A DNA stretch of 64,000 nt. Source: Planomicrobium sp. CPCC 101110 (lineage in GTDB: Bacteria; Bacillota; Bacilli; Bacillales_A; Planococcaceae). This document shows, one piece after another, positions 20,344-35,722 of this stretch; the first letter of the stretch is position 1; each line of letters starts with the position of its first letter. The translations under genes and the position numbers were made by a program. Location: NCBI RefSeq assembly GCF_007859395.1, contig NZ_VOHD01000003.1, positions 727,028-791,027 on the forward strand, written 5' to 3'. Below the pieces are notes generated by a model that saw only the letters and a program-made list of their open reading frames with translations, had not been told where the DNA came from and did no database searches.

Positions 20344-22518
20344 ATGCACACACATGAATTGAAGAAAGAAAAGAAATTAATCATGGATTGGCTGCGCCGA
20401 ATTGGTGTCGAGTTCCATACAGGTTTTCTGGTCATAAATTCAGGGGCAGACGATCACCCGATTATTTTTGCCAATCAAGCTTTTTGCGATATGGTCGATT
20501 ATAAGGAAGAAGAGATACTCGGGAAAAACGGGCGCTTTTTGCATGGCAAAAAAACGGATACGGCGGTCAGCCGCCAAATCAGGGAATGCGCGGAATCTCA
20601 GGAACCGGGTATTTTCGAAATTATCAACTATAAAAAGAATGGTACTCCGTTCTGGAATGAGATCACGATTCAGCCTTTGATGTTTCCGGAGAAAAATTTG
20701 CAGTTGACACTTATGCTGCAGCGTGACATTACAGATCGGAAACGGTCAGATGCCCTTATTAAATTGCAGCAGGAAACCTATACTGGCATTGAACAGGGCT
20801 ATATGTTGAGCATGCTGCTGCAATTAGCGTGCGATACGGCAGAATCTTTTTTCCAGGACGATACCAGATGCACCATCATGCTGATCAATGAAAATGACCA
20901 CTTGCAAGTAGGTGCCGGAAACTCATTTCCAAAAGAATTTCATGAAGCAGTGAACGGTTTTCCAATAGAAAAGACTGCAGGAACTTGCGGTCCGGCCATT
21001 CTTTCCAAAGAATCGGTTTTCGTTACCGATATGAAAACCGATTTTCTATGGCGGGATTATCAAGGGGTGGTAGAGCAGTACAACTTGGTGGCAAGCTGGT
21101 CTACGCCTATTTTGGATGCATCAAGAGAGCCTATCGGGACATTTGTCGTCTACTTCCCATTGCCTGTAACACCAAGTGAAAATGACAAGGATTTCCTCAG
21201 GCAAATTGCGTCTATCGTGTCACTTACAGTTAAATATTCCCGGCAGCAGGTGGAGATTTTAAAGCTGGCTTATACAGACAAAGAAACCGAGCTGCCGAAT
21301 CGCCATTTTTTCAAAAACGAATTGATGGATTTTCTTAAAGAAAAAGAAGAAGGCTTTATCGCTTTTATTTCTGCCGGCGAGTATATAAGAGTGGTAGACC
21401 AGTATGGCCATAAGGCAGGGGATATGATGATTGCTGAACTGGGCAGGCGCTTTGGGCGTATACGCATGCCTCGTGAACCGCTAATCGCCCGGTTCTCGGG
21501 TTCAACTATCGCCTTGTACAGCAAGACTCCGCTTGATAGAATTCCGGATTACTTGGAGCTTATAAATCAAACAACGGCAGAGCCGGTGGTCGTAAGGGAT
21601 CTGGAATTGTTTATCACCTTGAAAATCGGCGTCGCGATCATCACGCCGAAACAGCAGGATGCTGATGAATTGATACGCTATGCAGACAGCGCATTGTCCA
21701 AAGCAAAGCTTCAGGCAGGAGAATCATTCTGCTATTTTGAAAATGAGCATGATGAATTCATGATGAAGGACTTGCGGATTGCCAATGAACTGACAGCAGC
21801 CTTGCGCCGGGAAGAAATCGGTGTCCACCTCCAGCCGAAAGTGGACTTGGAAACCGGTGAAATTTTAAGCTTTGAAGCATTGGCGCGCTGGAATTCTCCG
21901 GAACTCGGCACGATCGCCCCGGATGTCTTTATACCGGCGGCGGAAAAGAACGGGAAAATTCGAATCTTGGAGCAAGCTGTCCTGAAACGGGTGCTGGCGT
22001 GGCTGAAAAGCCGGAAAGACCAAGGCGCTCAAATGTATCAAGTGGCGATCAATGTGTCGTCCGATCATTTTTTCCATCATTCTTTTATTCCCCATCTGGT
22101 GGATACGATGGCTGAATGCGGCATCGAACACCGTTGGATCCAATTGGAAATAACGGAGCGCATTGGGTTCGTGGACATTGAAACAGCCTATAAAGTGTTC
22201 AAGCAACTGAAAACTTTTGGTTTTACAAGCTCTGTTGATGACTTTGGGACTGGTTATTCTTCGCTCAGCTATTTGCAGAAACTGCCAGTCAGTGAAATTA
22301 AAATCGACCGTTCGTTCATTTCCAACATGCATGAACCAACGACACTCGCCATTGTCCGCACAATTGTCCAACTGGCGGAGAATCTGAATTTGCAGGCTGT
22401 GGCAGAGGGCATTGAAACAGAGAGCCAGCGGGAAATCCTGCTTACGCTTGGCTGTAAAATCGGCCAAGGCTATTTGTTTTACCGGCCGATGCCTCTGGAA
22501 GAAGCCCGCCTTTTATAA
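20344..22518 (+). CDS. LOV-like PAS, GAF, degenerate GGDEF and EAL protein
   Basis: 724 residues, soluble. ATG at 20344 follows AGAGGTG. Order: LOV-like PAS (about 20-135), GAF (about 140-305), GGDEF-fold (about 310-465), EAL (about 475-724). The PAS keeps LOV marks (GKNGRFLHG, then TD, NYKKNG.PFWN, ITIQPL) but has Gly63 where the photoactive Cys belongs. The GGDEF signature is replaced by FSGSTI, so cyclase activity is unlikely. The EAL domain keeps FEALARW, the Asn of AINVSS, EITE, DDFGTGYSS, KIDRSF, AEGIE and GQGY, so c-di-GMP phosphodiesterase activity is likely. A flavin redox or blue-light input is inferred. Flanked by glyA and upp without operon linkage. Confidence 0.85.
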   Translation: MHTHELKKEKKLIMDWLRRIGVEFHTGFLVINSGADDHPIIFANQAFCDMVDYKEEEILGKNGRFLHGKKTDTAVSRQIRECAESQEPGIFEIINYKKNGTPFWNEITIQPLMFPEKNLQLTLMLQRDITDRKRSDALIKLQQETYTGIEQGYMLSMLLQLACDTAESFFQDDTRCTIMLINENDHLQVGAGNSFPKEFHEAVNGFPIEKTAGTCGPAILSKESVFVTDMKTDFLWRDYQGVVEQYNLVASWSTPILDASREPIGTFVVYFPLPVTPSENDKDFLRQIASIVSLTVKYSRQQVEILKLAYTDKETELPNRHFFKNELMDFLKEKEEGFIAFISAGEYIRVVDQYGHKAGDMMIAELGRRFGRIRMPREPLIARFSGSTIALYSKTPLDRIPDYLELINQTTAEPVVVRDLELFITLKIGVAIITPKQQDADELIRYADSALSKAKLQAGESFCYFENEHDEFMMKDLRIANELTAALRREEIGVHLQPKVDLETGEILSFEALARWNSPELGTIAPDVFIPAAEKNGKIRILEQAVLKRVLAWLKSRKDQGAQMYQVAINVSSDHFFHHSFIPHLVDTMAECGIEHRWIQLEITERIGFVDIETAYKVFKQLKTFGFTSSVDDFGTGYSSLSYLQKLPVSEIKIDRSFISNMHEPTTLAIVRTIVQLAENLNLQAVAEGIETESQREILLTLGCKIGQGYLFYRPMPLEEARLL

Positions 22519-22546
22519 ACCGGAGCCAAGTGGCTCCGGTTTTTGT
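22518..22546 (+). terminator. Terminator after the EAL gene
   Basis: AACCGGAGCC / GGCTCCGGTT stem, AAGT loop, T run; begins within the stop codon. Confidence 0.92.
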
Positions 22547-22623
22547 TTTTCTGCTTAAGGCGAGGGCCGGCATTAAAAAAACTGAATAATTTCAATGCTT
22601 CCTGGAATCCCTCGGGATGCTGA

Positions 22624-23301
<678 letters not shown>

Positions 23302-23329
23302 GCAGGAAAACTAATGGCACCGGCTGGCT

Positions 23330-23393
23330 TTGCCCCAAGCAGCGGCGGCCCGTTCGCCGGCGATGGCGAACGGGCTTCCAGGGGCTGGCTGCA
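23330..23393 (+). other. GC-rich structured element between upp and mnaA
   Basis: An 11-bp perfect stem GCCCGTTCGCC / GGCGAACGGGC (23348-23358, 23365-23375) is enclosed by further complementary arms (GCCCC/GGGGC and GCAGC/GCTGC). No T run follows, so it is not an ordinary terminator. It could be an mRNA processing or stability element. Confidence 0.6.
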
Positions 23394-23431
23394 GGATATA
23401 AGATATCGAAAATAAAAGGAGACTGGTCCTT

Positions 23432-24562
23432 TTGACGAAAAAGTGGAAAGTGATGACGATTTTCGGCACACGGCCGGAAGCAGTCAAGATGGCGCCGCTT
23501 GTGTTGGAGCTTCAAAAGCATCCCGAAGCAATCGAACCGATTATAACCGTAACGGCGCAGCACCGGCAAATGCTCGATCAAGTTCTTAATGCATTCCAGA
23601 TCCAGCCGGATTATGATTTGAATATTATGAAGGACCGCCAGACACTGAGCGATGTGACCGTCCGCGGGCTTCATGGGCTGGATGAAATCATGAAGCAGGC
23701 GCAGCCGGATATCGTCCTGGTCCATGGCGATACGACGACCACATTTGTAGCAAGCCTGGCCGCTTTTTACAATCAGATCGCCGTCGGCCATGTGGAGGCG
23801 GGGCTTCGCACGCATAACAAGTATTCGCCTTATCCGGAAGAAATGAACCGCCAGCTGACGGGGACCATAGCAGATATCCACTTTGCGCCGACCGAAAAGT
23901 CAGCGCAGAACCTGCTGGCGGAAAACAAGCGGGAAGAAACGATTTACATCACGGGCAATACAGCGATTGACGCGCTGAAAACAACCATACGGCAATCGTA
24001 TAGCCACCCTGTCCTCGAAAAAATCGGCTCGGACCGCATGATTCTATTAACAGCGCACCGCCGGGAGAACTGGGGCCAGCCGATGCGCAATATGTTCCGC
24101 GCCATAAAGAGGCTGACCGAAGAACATGAAGATGTTCAAGTAGTGTATCCTGTCCATATGAATCCAGTAGTAAGGGAAATTGCGGAGGAAGTGCTTGGCC
24201 GAGATCCGCGCATCCATTTGATCGAACCGCTTGAAGTGATGGATTTCCATAACTTCGCGGCACGTTCCTTCATTATATTGACGGATTCCGGCGGTGTTCA
24301 GGAAGAAGCTCCGTCGCTGGGCAAACCGGTTTTGGTGCTCCGGGATACGACTGAACGTCCGGAAGGCATTGATGCCGGGACGCTGAAGCTGGCTGGAACT
24401 TCAGAAGCCGTTATCTACCGGCTTGCAAAAGAATTGCTGACAGATCAGGAAGTGTATGAAAAGATGGCGCACGCCTCCAATCCTTATGGAGACGGGGAAG
24501 CGTCCCGCCGGATTGTTGAAGCGCTTGTCGGGTACCTGAATGAGAAAAAAAGCAAGAAATAA
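23432..24562 (+). CDS. mnaA: UDP-N-acetylglucosamine 2-epimerase (non-hydrolysing)
   Basis: 376 residues, GT-B fold. TTG start at 23432 after AAAAGGAG. Motifs: FGTRPEAVKMAPL, VHGDTTTTF, GHVEAGLRT, LTAHRRENWG and LTDSGGVQEEAPSLGKPVL. Produces UDP-ManNAc, used for the teichoic-acid linkage unit or other wall glycopolymers. Lies between upp and the ATP synthase genes. Confidence 0.95.
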   Translation: MTKKWKVMTIFGTRPEAVKMAPLVLELQKHPEAIEPIITVTAQHRQMLDQVLNAFQIQPDYDLNIMKDRQTLSDVTVRGLHGLDEIMKQAQPDIVLVHGDTTTTFVASLAAFYNQIAVGHVEAGLRTHNKYSPYPEEMNRQLTGTIADIHFAPTEKSAQNLLAENKREETIYITGNTAIDALKTTIRQSYSHPVLEKIGSDRMILLTAHRRENWGQPMRNMFRAIKRLTEEHEDVQVVYPVHMNPVVREIAEEVLGRDPRIHLIEPLEVMDFHNFAARSFIILTDSGGVQEEAPSLGKPVLVLRDTTERPEGIDAGTLKLAGTSEAVIYRLAKELLTDQEVYEKMAHASNPYGDGEASRRIVEALVGYLNEKKSKK

Positions 24563-24590
24563 ACGAAGGATTTTACAGGCAATGCTAAAT

Positions 24591-24610
24591 TTGTCGACAA
24601 TATGTCGACA
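24591..24610. repeat. Tandem TGTCGACA palindromes before the atp promoter
   Basis: TGTCGACA occurs at 24592-24599 and 24603-24610, 11 bases apart, about one helical turn, some 35 bases upstream of the -35 box. It could be a regulator site, but no known binding protein is assigned. Confidence 0.5.
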
Positions 24611-24644
24611 CAAAATCGCTTGTGAAGTTTTTCACTTCTACTAA

Positions 24645-24673
24645 TTGACATGGTTTTACCCCTATTGTATGCT
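24645..24673 (+). promoter_or_regulatory. ATP synthase operon promoter
   Basis: Consensus -35 TTGACA at 24645-24650, 17-base spacer, -10 TATGCT at 24668-24673. It would give a leader of about 110 bases. Confidence 0.85.
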
Positions 24674-24723
24674 TACAAAGGGTATGCATGAGAAGGTTTT
24701 CATACATAAAGATGTGGTTCTGA

Positions 24724-24747
24724 AAGCCGGATGCGACGGCTCTTTTT
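24724..24747 (+). terminator. Terminator-like hairpin in the atp leader
   Basis: AGCCG / CGGCT stem followed by CTTTTT, inside the leader about 45 bases before the first gene. Short stem, so it may be only a weak attenuator. Confidence 0.45.
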
Positions 24748-24791
24748 AAGAGATAAAATGTCAAATCAAAACGAATTTCGAGGGGTTTATC

Positions 24792-25013
24792 ATGCGCCCA
24801 ACAAAAAGTCCCTTACAAGCGATGGCGCTTTACAGTGCCATTCTCTCACAACTTGTCGGGTCCGTGCTCATCGGTCTGTTCACAGGTATGTGGCTCGATG
24901 AACAATTCGGAACCGCCCCGTTTTTCTTAATCATCTGCTTACTCACGGGCTTAGCCATCGGCGTGTGGGCGATGCTTAAAACCGTCCAAAAATTCGAATC
25001 AGGAGACAACTAA
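24792..25013 (+). CDS. AtpZ/AtpI-type small membrane protein
   Basis: 73 residues, two transmembrane segments (about 10-32 and 41-62) with a short GMWLDEQFG linker typical of the AtpZ family. First gene of the operon, overlapping no neighbour and 2 bases before atpI. Members are proposed to assist c-ring assembly or Mg2+ supply; exact role is uncertain. GGGG precedes the ATG. Confidence 0.82.
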   Translation: MRPTKSPLQAMALYSAILSQLVGSVLIGLFTGMWLDEQFGTAPFFLIICLLTGLAIGVWAMLKTVQKFESGDN

Positions 25014-25015
25014 AA

Positions 25016-25387
25016 ATGGATGGACTTAGGGAGATTTATACAAGACTAAAAAGAATGATTTACTTCATCCTTGCGGCGCTTGTCATGGGCTGGGGATTTA
25101 CTCCATACCAGACGATTTTCGCTGGTCTTTTGATCGGAACTTTGTTCGGCATTTATAATATGTGGATTCTGGTTCGCCGGATGGAGAGTTTTGACAGGGC
25201 GGTGGCAGAAGGCTCGAAAGTTCGTTCGCTTGGAACGGCATTACGGTTCGGTTCAGGGATTGCGGCTGTAGCGATTGCTCTTTTGTTCGCTGAGCACATC
25301 CACCTGGCCAGTACGGTCATCGGGTTAATGATTCCGTATGTTCTGCTGTTGGCAGAACGAATTATGTATCACATGAAACACTATTAA
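25016..25387 (+). CDS. atpI: ATP synthase subunit I
   Basis: 123 residues with about four hydrophobic segments, the usual AtpI layout (YFILAALVMGWGFTPYQTIFAGLLIG.. split by IYNMWILVRRMESFDRAVAEG). Non-essential assembly factor for the c-ring. Start overlaps the end signal of the previous gene closely, implying coupling. Confidence 0.85.
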   Translation: MDGLREIYTRLKRMIYFILAALVMGWGFTPYQTIFAGLLIGTLFGIYNMWILVRRMESFDRAVAEGSKVRSLGTALRFGSGIAAVAIALLFAEHIHLASTVIGLMIPYVLLLAERIMYHMKHY

Positions 25388-26125
<738 letters not shown>

Positions 26126-26166
26126 GTATAAAATGCTCAATTGAGCAAAAAAAACAACTATCCTGA

Positions 26167-26406
<240 letters not shown>

Positions 26407-26427
26407 TATTTCCATTATACAACAGGC

Positions 26428-26466
26428 TAAATGGCGGGATTGCTTAGGCATATTTTTCGCCATTTA
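26428..26466 (+). other. Hairpin between atpE and atpF
   Basis: Perfect 9-bp TAAATGGCG / CGCCATTTA stem in the 159-base gap, with no T run after it. Such intercistronic hairpins can protect the upstream atpE message or partly terminate, which suits the high c-subunit demand; inference. Confidence 0.55.
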
Positions 26467-26565
26467 TGCTTATCTGTTCCTTTTTGATATTCGAAAAAAC
26501 ATCTGAAACATTAGATCTTACTATAGAAGACTGGAATTTAGGCTCTTGAAGGGAGTGAAACAATC

Positions 26566-27095
26566 GTGTTTTTTGATCATCTTGCACTTGGTGCTGCGGA
26601 GTCGCATGCAGCTGAGTTTTTGAACACTGGAGACATCCTTGCAACACTCGTCGTCTTCATCGTCCTGATGTTATTGCTGAAGAAATTCGCTTGGGGCCCG
26701 TTAATGGGAGTAATGCAACAACGTGAAGACTTGATTGCTGGGGAAATTGAAACGGCTGAAAAAAGCCGTCAAGAATCACAGAAATTGCTGGTAGAGCAGC
26801 AGAACTTGTTGAAAGAAGCGCGCACACAAGCTCAACAAATCGTTGAAAACGCTAAGAAACAAGGCGAAGTTTCTCGTGAGGATATCATTGCAAACGCTCG
26901 TGCAGAAGCTGGCCGCATCAAAGAATCTGCAGTTCAGGAAATTGCGAACGAAAGAGAACAAGCTCTTTCCGCAGTTCGTGAAGAAGTTGTTGCATTGTCT
27001 ATGCTTGCAGCATCCCGAGTTCTTGGAAAAGAAATTTCTGAAGAAGACAACCGTCAGTTGATAAACGAAACGATTGCGAAGGCAGGCGACGTACG

Positions 27096-27099
<4 letters not shown>
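26566..27099 (+). CDS. atpF: ATP synthase Fo subunit b
   Basis: 177 residues, GTG start at 26566 after GAAGGGAGTG. One N-terminal transmembrane helix (about 22-42) followed by a long charged coiled coil that forms the peripheral stalk. Its end overlaps atpH by 4 bases (ATGA). Confidence 0.96.
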
Positions 27100-29154
<2,055 letters not shown>

Positions 29155-29193
29155 TCAGACCAGCGGTTTCTTACGGATAAGAACAAAAAATAA

Positions 29194-32020
<2,827 letters not shown>

Positions 32021-32029
32021 AAGAAGCAG

Positions 32030-32070
32030 GCGGACAGAAGGGCAGTCGACTTCTGTCCGCTTTTTCTTTT
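32030..32070 (+). terminator. atp operon terminator
   Basis: 11-bp GCGGACAGAAG / CTTCTGTCCGC stem followed by TTTTTCTTTT. Confidence 0.92.
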
Positions 32071-32120
32071 GTTCTAAAATTTTCATTAAGTTGTAAATAT
32101 ATGAAAAGGAGAGGATTCTT

Positions 32121-32354
32121 TTGGAAACAGTAATTGGACAGCAGGCATTAGTTTCTATATTCAGCCACATATTTTTTACTGGTGTAGCCTTTTATGCATT
32201 ACGCGCCGTTATGTTTGAAAAATGGATCCGTAAGCAGCATGTTCTGCAAGCACAGATTCTTTATATTTTCCTGAGCATTGCCATCGGATTGGCTGTATCA
32301 ACCTTTTTTTTGAATATTTCCTTATGGTCGCGGCAATTGCCTTATCTTTTCTAA
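32121..32354 (+). CDS. ywzB: DUF1146 membrane protein (YwzB family)
   Basis: 77 residues, TTG start at 32121 after AAAGGAGAGG. Two transmembrane helices (about 8-27 and 46-66) around a basic loop FEKWIRKQHVLQAQ. The same family follows atpC in B. subtilis. Function unknown; ywmB, next in B. subtilis, is missing here. Confidence 0.85.
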   Translation: METVIGQQALVSIFSHIFFTGVAFYALRAVMFEKWIRKQHVLQAQILYIFLSIAIGLAVSTFFLNISLWSRQLPYLF

Positions 32355-32721
32355 AGCTTGTTGTTTTGCCATGGCTGCGAACTTCGTGCCCATGGCAAAA
32401 CGCCAAAATGACTAACTAGTACACATTTCCTGGGAAATAAATCTCGGAAAATAGGTTTATATCCTAGTTTCACGGGAATTGTTGTATGTAATGAGAATGT
32501 AATATTCCTCAAAAAGTTTTACAAACAACCGACACATAAGGGATTGCGTGTACGAATCTTATAGCAATCACAAAAAAGTACTACAAATAGGTGTTAAGTT
32601 GCTTGTGAATTTATTAGAAAACAGGTACTATAAGTAAGGTTTTGTTTCTAATAAATGACATTGGACTTTAAACGTACGTAAAGTACATATAGATATTAAT
32701 TTATAGATGGAGGGCATATCA
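32355..32721. other. Gap between ywzB and murAA
   Basis: About 370 bases without a gene. It contains a perfect 12-bp inverted repeat GTTTTGCCATGG / CCATGGCAAAAC (32363-32374, 32390-32401) with no T run, a long AT-rich stretch and the murAA promoter. Confidence 0.6.
32661..32689 (+). promoter_or_regulatory. murAA promoter
   Basis: TTGGAC at 32661-32666, 17-base spacer (containing ACGTACGT), TACATA at 32684-32689, 32 bases upstream of the coding start. Confidence 0.65.
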
Positions 32722-34014
32722 GTGGATCAGATTATTGTAAAAGGCGGCCAAAAATTAAAAGGGAAAGTTCGGGTGGAAGGTGCTAAGAATGCAGTGCTAC
32801 CAATTCTTGCCGGCGCATTACTGGCTTCTAATGGAAAAAGTATCCTTAAAGAAGTACCAAATTTAGCGGATGTTTATACCATCCAGGAAGTGCTGAAAAG
32901 TTTGAACGTGTCAATCGAGTATTTTCCAGAAAAAAATGAAATGATGATTGACGCATCCCAGACATTATCAAGTGAAGCGCAATTTGAATATGTCAGAAAG
33001 ATGCGTGCTTCAATTCTGGTAATGGGGCCTGTCCTTGCTCGCAATGGATTCGCTCGTGTTGCCCTTCCAGGCGGTTGTGCAATCGGCTCACGTCCGATCG
33101 ATCAGCATTTGAAAGGTTTCGAGGCGATGGGTGCCAAGATTTCTTTCGGCAACGGTTTTGTTGAAGCGAAAACAAACGGCCGTCTTCGCGGTGCTAAGAT
33201 TTATCTGGACTTCCCAAGTGTGGGGGCTACGGAAAATATTATGGCGGCAGCTGCTTTGGCTGAAGGCGTTACGGTTATCGAAAACGCTGCAAAAGAACCT
33301 GAAATTGTCGACTTGGCAAATTACATCAATGAAATGGGCGGCCGCGTAGTCGGCGCTGGAACAGACACAATGCGCATTGAAGGCGTTGAAGAACTTCACG
33401 GAGCAGAACATTATATCATTCCTGACCGTGTAGAAGCTGGTACATTTATGGTGGCTGCAGCTATTACTGAAGGCGATGTCATCATCGAGAATGCAGTGCC
33501 TGAACATATGGCTGCTTTAATTTCAAAACTCGAAGAAATGGGCGTTGACATTCAAGAAGTGGAAGAAGGGCTCCGCATCCGCGCTTCACGTCCGCTTCGT
33601 TCAATTGATATCAAGACAATGCCGCATCCTGGCTTCCCGACAGACATGCAATCACAAATGATGTCGTTGATGCTGACAGCTCAAGGAAATGGCATTTTGA
33701 CTGAAACAGTTTTTGAAAATCGTTTTATGCACGTAGAAGAGTTCCGCCGCATGAATGCATCGGTTAAAATCGAAGGCCGTTCAGTTATCATGGAAGGCCC
33801 ATCGAAGCTGCAGGGGGCGGAAGTTGCTGCAACTGACTTGCGTGCAGCAGCAGCGCTTATCCTGGCAGGACTAGCAGCTGAAGGCATCACTCGAGTAAAC
33901 AACCTTTATCACTTGGATCGCGGTTATGTGAACTTCCATAAAAAGTTGGCTGCCTTAGGTGCTGACATCGAACGAGTTTCAACTGAAGAAGCGAAAGTGG
34001 AGCAATTGGTCTAA
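32722..34014 (+). CDS. murAA: UDP-GlcNAc 1-carboxyvinyltransferase 1 (MurAA)
   Basis: 430 residues. The upstream ATG at 32707 is part of the ribosome site (ATGGAGGG); the GTG at 32722 lies 7 bases after it and gives the standard start [20 protein letters not shown]. Active-site Cys in [16 protein letters not shown]. Main MurA isozyme for the first committed step of murein synthesis. In B. subtilis spoIID follows; here a terminator and then mbl. Confidence 0.95.
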   Translation: MDQIIVKGGQKLKGKVRVEGAKNAVLPILAGALLASNGKSILKEVPNLADVYTIQEVLKSLNVSIEYFPEKNEMMIDASQTLSSEAQFEYVRKMRASILVMGPVLARNGFARVALPGGCAIGSRPIDQHLKGFEAMGAKISFGNGFVEAKTNGRLRGAKIYLDFPSVGATENIMAAAALAEGVTVIENAAKEPEIVDLANYINEMGGRVVGAGTDTMRIEGVEELHGAEHYIIPDRVEAGTFMVAAAITEGDVIIENAVPEHMAALISKLEEMGVDIQEVEEGLRIRASRPLRSIDIKTMPHPGFPTDMQSQMMSLMLTAQGNGILTETVFENRFMHVEEFRRMNASVKIEGRSVIMEGPSKLQGAEVAATDLRAAAALILAGLAAEGITRVNNLYHLDRGYVNFHKKLAALGADIERVSTEEAKVEQLV

Positions 34015-34030
34015 TACTTCTTAATTATTC

Positions 34031-34064
34031 AAGCCTGCGAGCTGTTTAGCCCGCAGGCTTTTTA
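34031..34064 (+). terminator. murAA terminator
   Basis: AAGCCTGCG / CGCAGGCTT stem followed by TTTT. Confidence 0.88.
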
Positions 34065-34239
34065 ATTTGGTGATGGAAGGGCAGAAAGCGGCCTATATCA
34101 ATCTGGACGTACTGGCAAGAGCATGTTGGCTTGCGAAAAAATAATGCATTTCTCATCTTGTCTATGCTAAAATGTTCACTTAGGAGAGTCTTTTTATTTA
34201 CATAAAAGGTGCGGCAAAGATGGAAGGGGAAGCGCTTAA

Positions 34240-35244
34240 ATGTTTTCGAAAGATATTGGGATTGATTTGGGGACAGCGAATGTTCTGATCCATGTCAAAG
34301 GCAAAGGAATTATTCTGAACGAGCCCTCTGTAGTCGCTATAGATCGCACAACGAACCGCGTGGTGGCAGTTGGAAAAAAAGCTAAAGAAATGATTGGCAG
34401 AACACCGGAAAATATTGTTGCGATCCGTCCCTTAAAAGATGGGGTCATCGCAGACTTTGATGTTACGGAAATTATGCTTAAATATTTTTTAGATCAGTTG
34501 AAAGTGAAAGGCTTCATGACAAAGCCGCGTATTTTAATATGCTGTCCGACGAATATCACCAGTGTAGAACAAAAAGCGATTCGCGAAGCGGCTGAAAAAT
34601 CAGGAGGGAAAAAAGTGTTTCTGGAAGAAGAGCCGAAAGTGGCTGCTATTGGCGCAGGCATGGACATTTTTCAACCTAGCGGAAATATGGTAATCGATAT
34701 CGGTGGAGGAACTTCGGATGTGGCAGTGCTGTCCATGGGTGATATTGTGACAAGCGAATCAATCAGAGTGGCTGGCGATGTATTCAATAATGATATTCTT
34801 CAATATATAAAGCGGCATTATAAATTATTGATCGGGGAGCGGACTGCGGAAGCGCTCAAAATAGAAATCGGCACTGTTTCCCCCAACGGCAGAAAAGACG
34901 AGATGGAAGTTCGAGGACGTGATTTGGTGACGGGACTGCCAAGGGTCATTACAGTTCAATCAGCGGAAGTCCAACAAGCGATGGCAGAGTCAGTCAGCCA
35001 TATTGTTTCTGCCGCCAGAAACGTACTGGAAAAAACACCGCCTGAGCTGTCAGCTGATATAATTGACAGGGGCATCATCTTAACCGGTGGGGGGGCACTC
35101 CTTCATGGCATAGACCAATTGCTTGCGGACGAGTTGAAGGTGCCGGTTACGGTTACGGATAATCCGATGGATTGTGTAGCTTTAGGGACTGGCATTATTC
35201 TAGACAGCATGGGCAAGAGATCCGGAAGAAAAGCTACCGTTTGA
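34240..35244 (+). CDS. mbl: MreB-family cell-shape protein Mbl
   Basis: 334 residues, bacterial actin. Start MFSKDIGIDLGTANVLIHVK; ATPase motifs DIGGGTSDVAVLSMGD and LTGGGALLHGIDQLLADEL are present. The divergent N-terminal LIHVKGKGIILNEPSVVA and the locus favour Mbl over MreB. It guides lateral wall synthesis under the membrane. Placed after murAA without the intervening spoIIQ and spoIIID genes. Confidence 0.93.
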   Translation: MFSKDIGIDLGTANVLIHVKGKGIILNEPSVVAIDRTTNRVVAVGKKAKEMIGRTPENIVAIRPLKDGVIADFDVTEIMLKYFLDQLKVKGFMTKPRILICCPTNITSVEQKAIREAAEKSGGKKVFLEEEPKVAAIGAGMDIFQPSGNMVIDIGGGTSDVAVLSMGDIVTSESIRVAGDVFNNDILQYIKRHYKLLIGERTAEALKIEIGTVSPNGRKDEMEVRGRDLVTGLPRVITVQSAEVQQAMAESVSHIVSAARNVLEKTPPELSADIIDRGIILTGGGALLHGIDQLLADELKVPVTVTDNPMDCVALGTGIILDSMGKRSGRKATV

Positions 35245-35403
35245 AGCGGGGCTGTTAAGCGTTAAAGAAAGAAACTTTTATTTCAATATAATGGTAATTA
35301 TTGAACCTCGTTATGCCACTGCCTGCATAAAGAATCTGGACGATGAAGTTCTGGATGTGAAAACAGAAATGGACGCCCATCAATAGAAAGGTTGACTAAG
35401 CGA

Positions 35404-35679
35404 ATGGCTGAATGGAAGAACAAAAGGCCTTTTAGAAGAGAGGCCAAAGAAGTGAATGAAAATGAAAAAGCGGCACCTGATACTGATTCAAGTTCTTGGG
35501 TCCGGATCCGATTGTTTCCAATTTGGCTGCGAATCCTCATCATCCTTGCCATCCTCATTGTAGCAATGGTTTTAGGTGTCATGGTCGGCTATGGGGTGAT
35601 TGGGGACGGAGAGCCAGCGGATGCCTTAAAATGGCGCACATGGCAGCATATCATCGATATTATGAGCGGCCGGAGTTGA
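35404..35679 (+). CDS. EpuA-family small membrane protein
   Basis: 91 residues from the ATG at 35404 (a TTG at 35392 abuts the AAAGG and is less likely). A basic/acidic cytoplasmic N-terminus, one transmembrane helix (about 47-68, [20 protein letters not shown]) and [21 protein letters not shown] outside. This family sits between mbl and fabZ in many Bacillales and is often labelled, without functional proof, as an RNA polymerase beta-like subunit. Function unknown. B. subtilis has flhO and flhP in this interval. Confidence 0.85.
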   Translation: MAEWKNKRPFRREAKEVNENEKAAPDTDSSSWVRIRLFPIWLRILIILAILIVAMVLGVMVGYGVIGDGEPADALKWRTWQHIIDIMSGRS

Positions 35680-35722
35680 AATCCGCCTGCACATTACTTT
35701 ATTTCTAGAAGGAGCTGTGTTT

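Noticed and set aside
35291..35386. 31-codon frame MVIIEPRYATACIKNLDDEV between mbl and the EpuA gene
   Set aside because: Looks protein-like, but has no ribosome site and is too short to judge.
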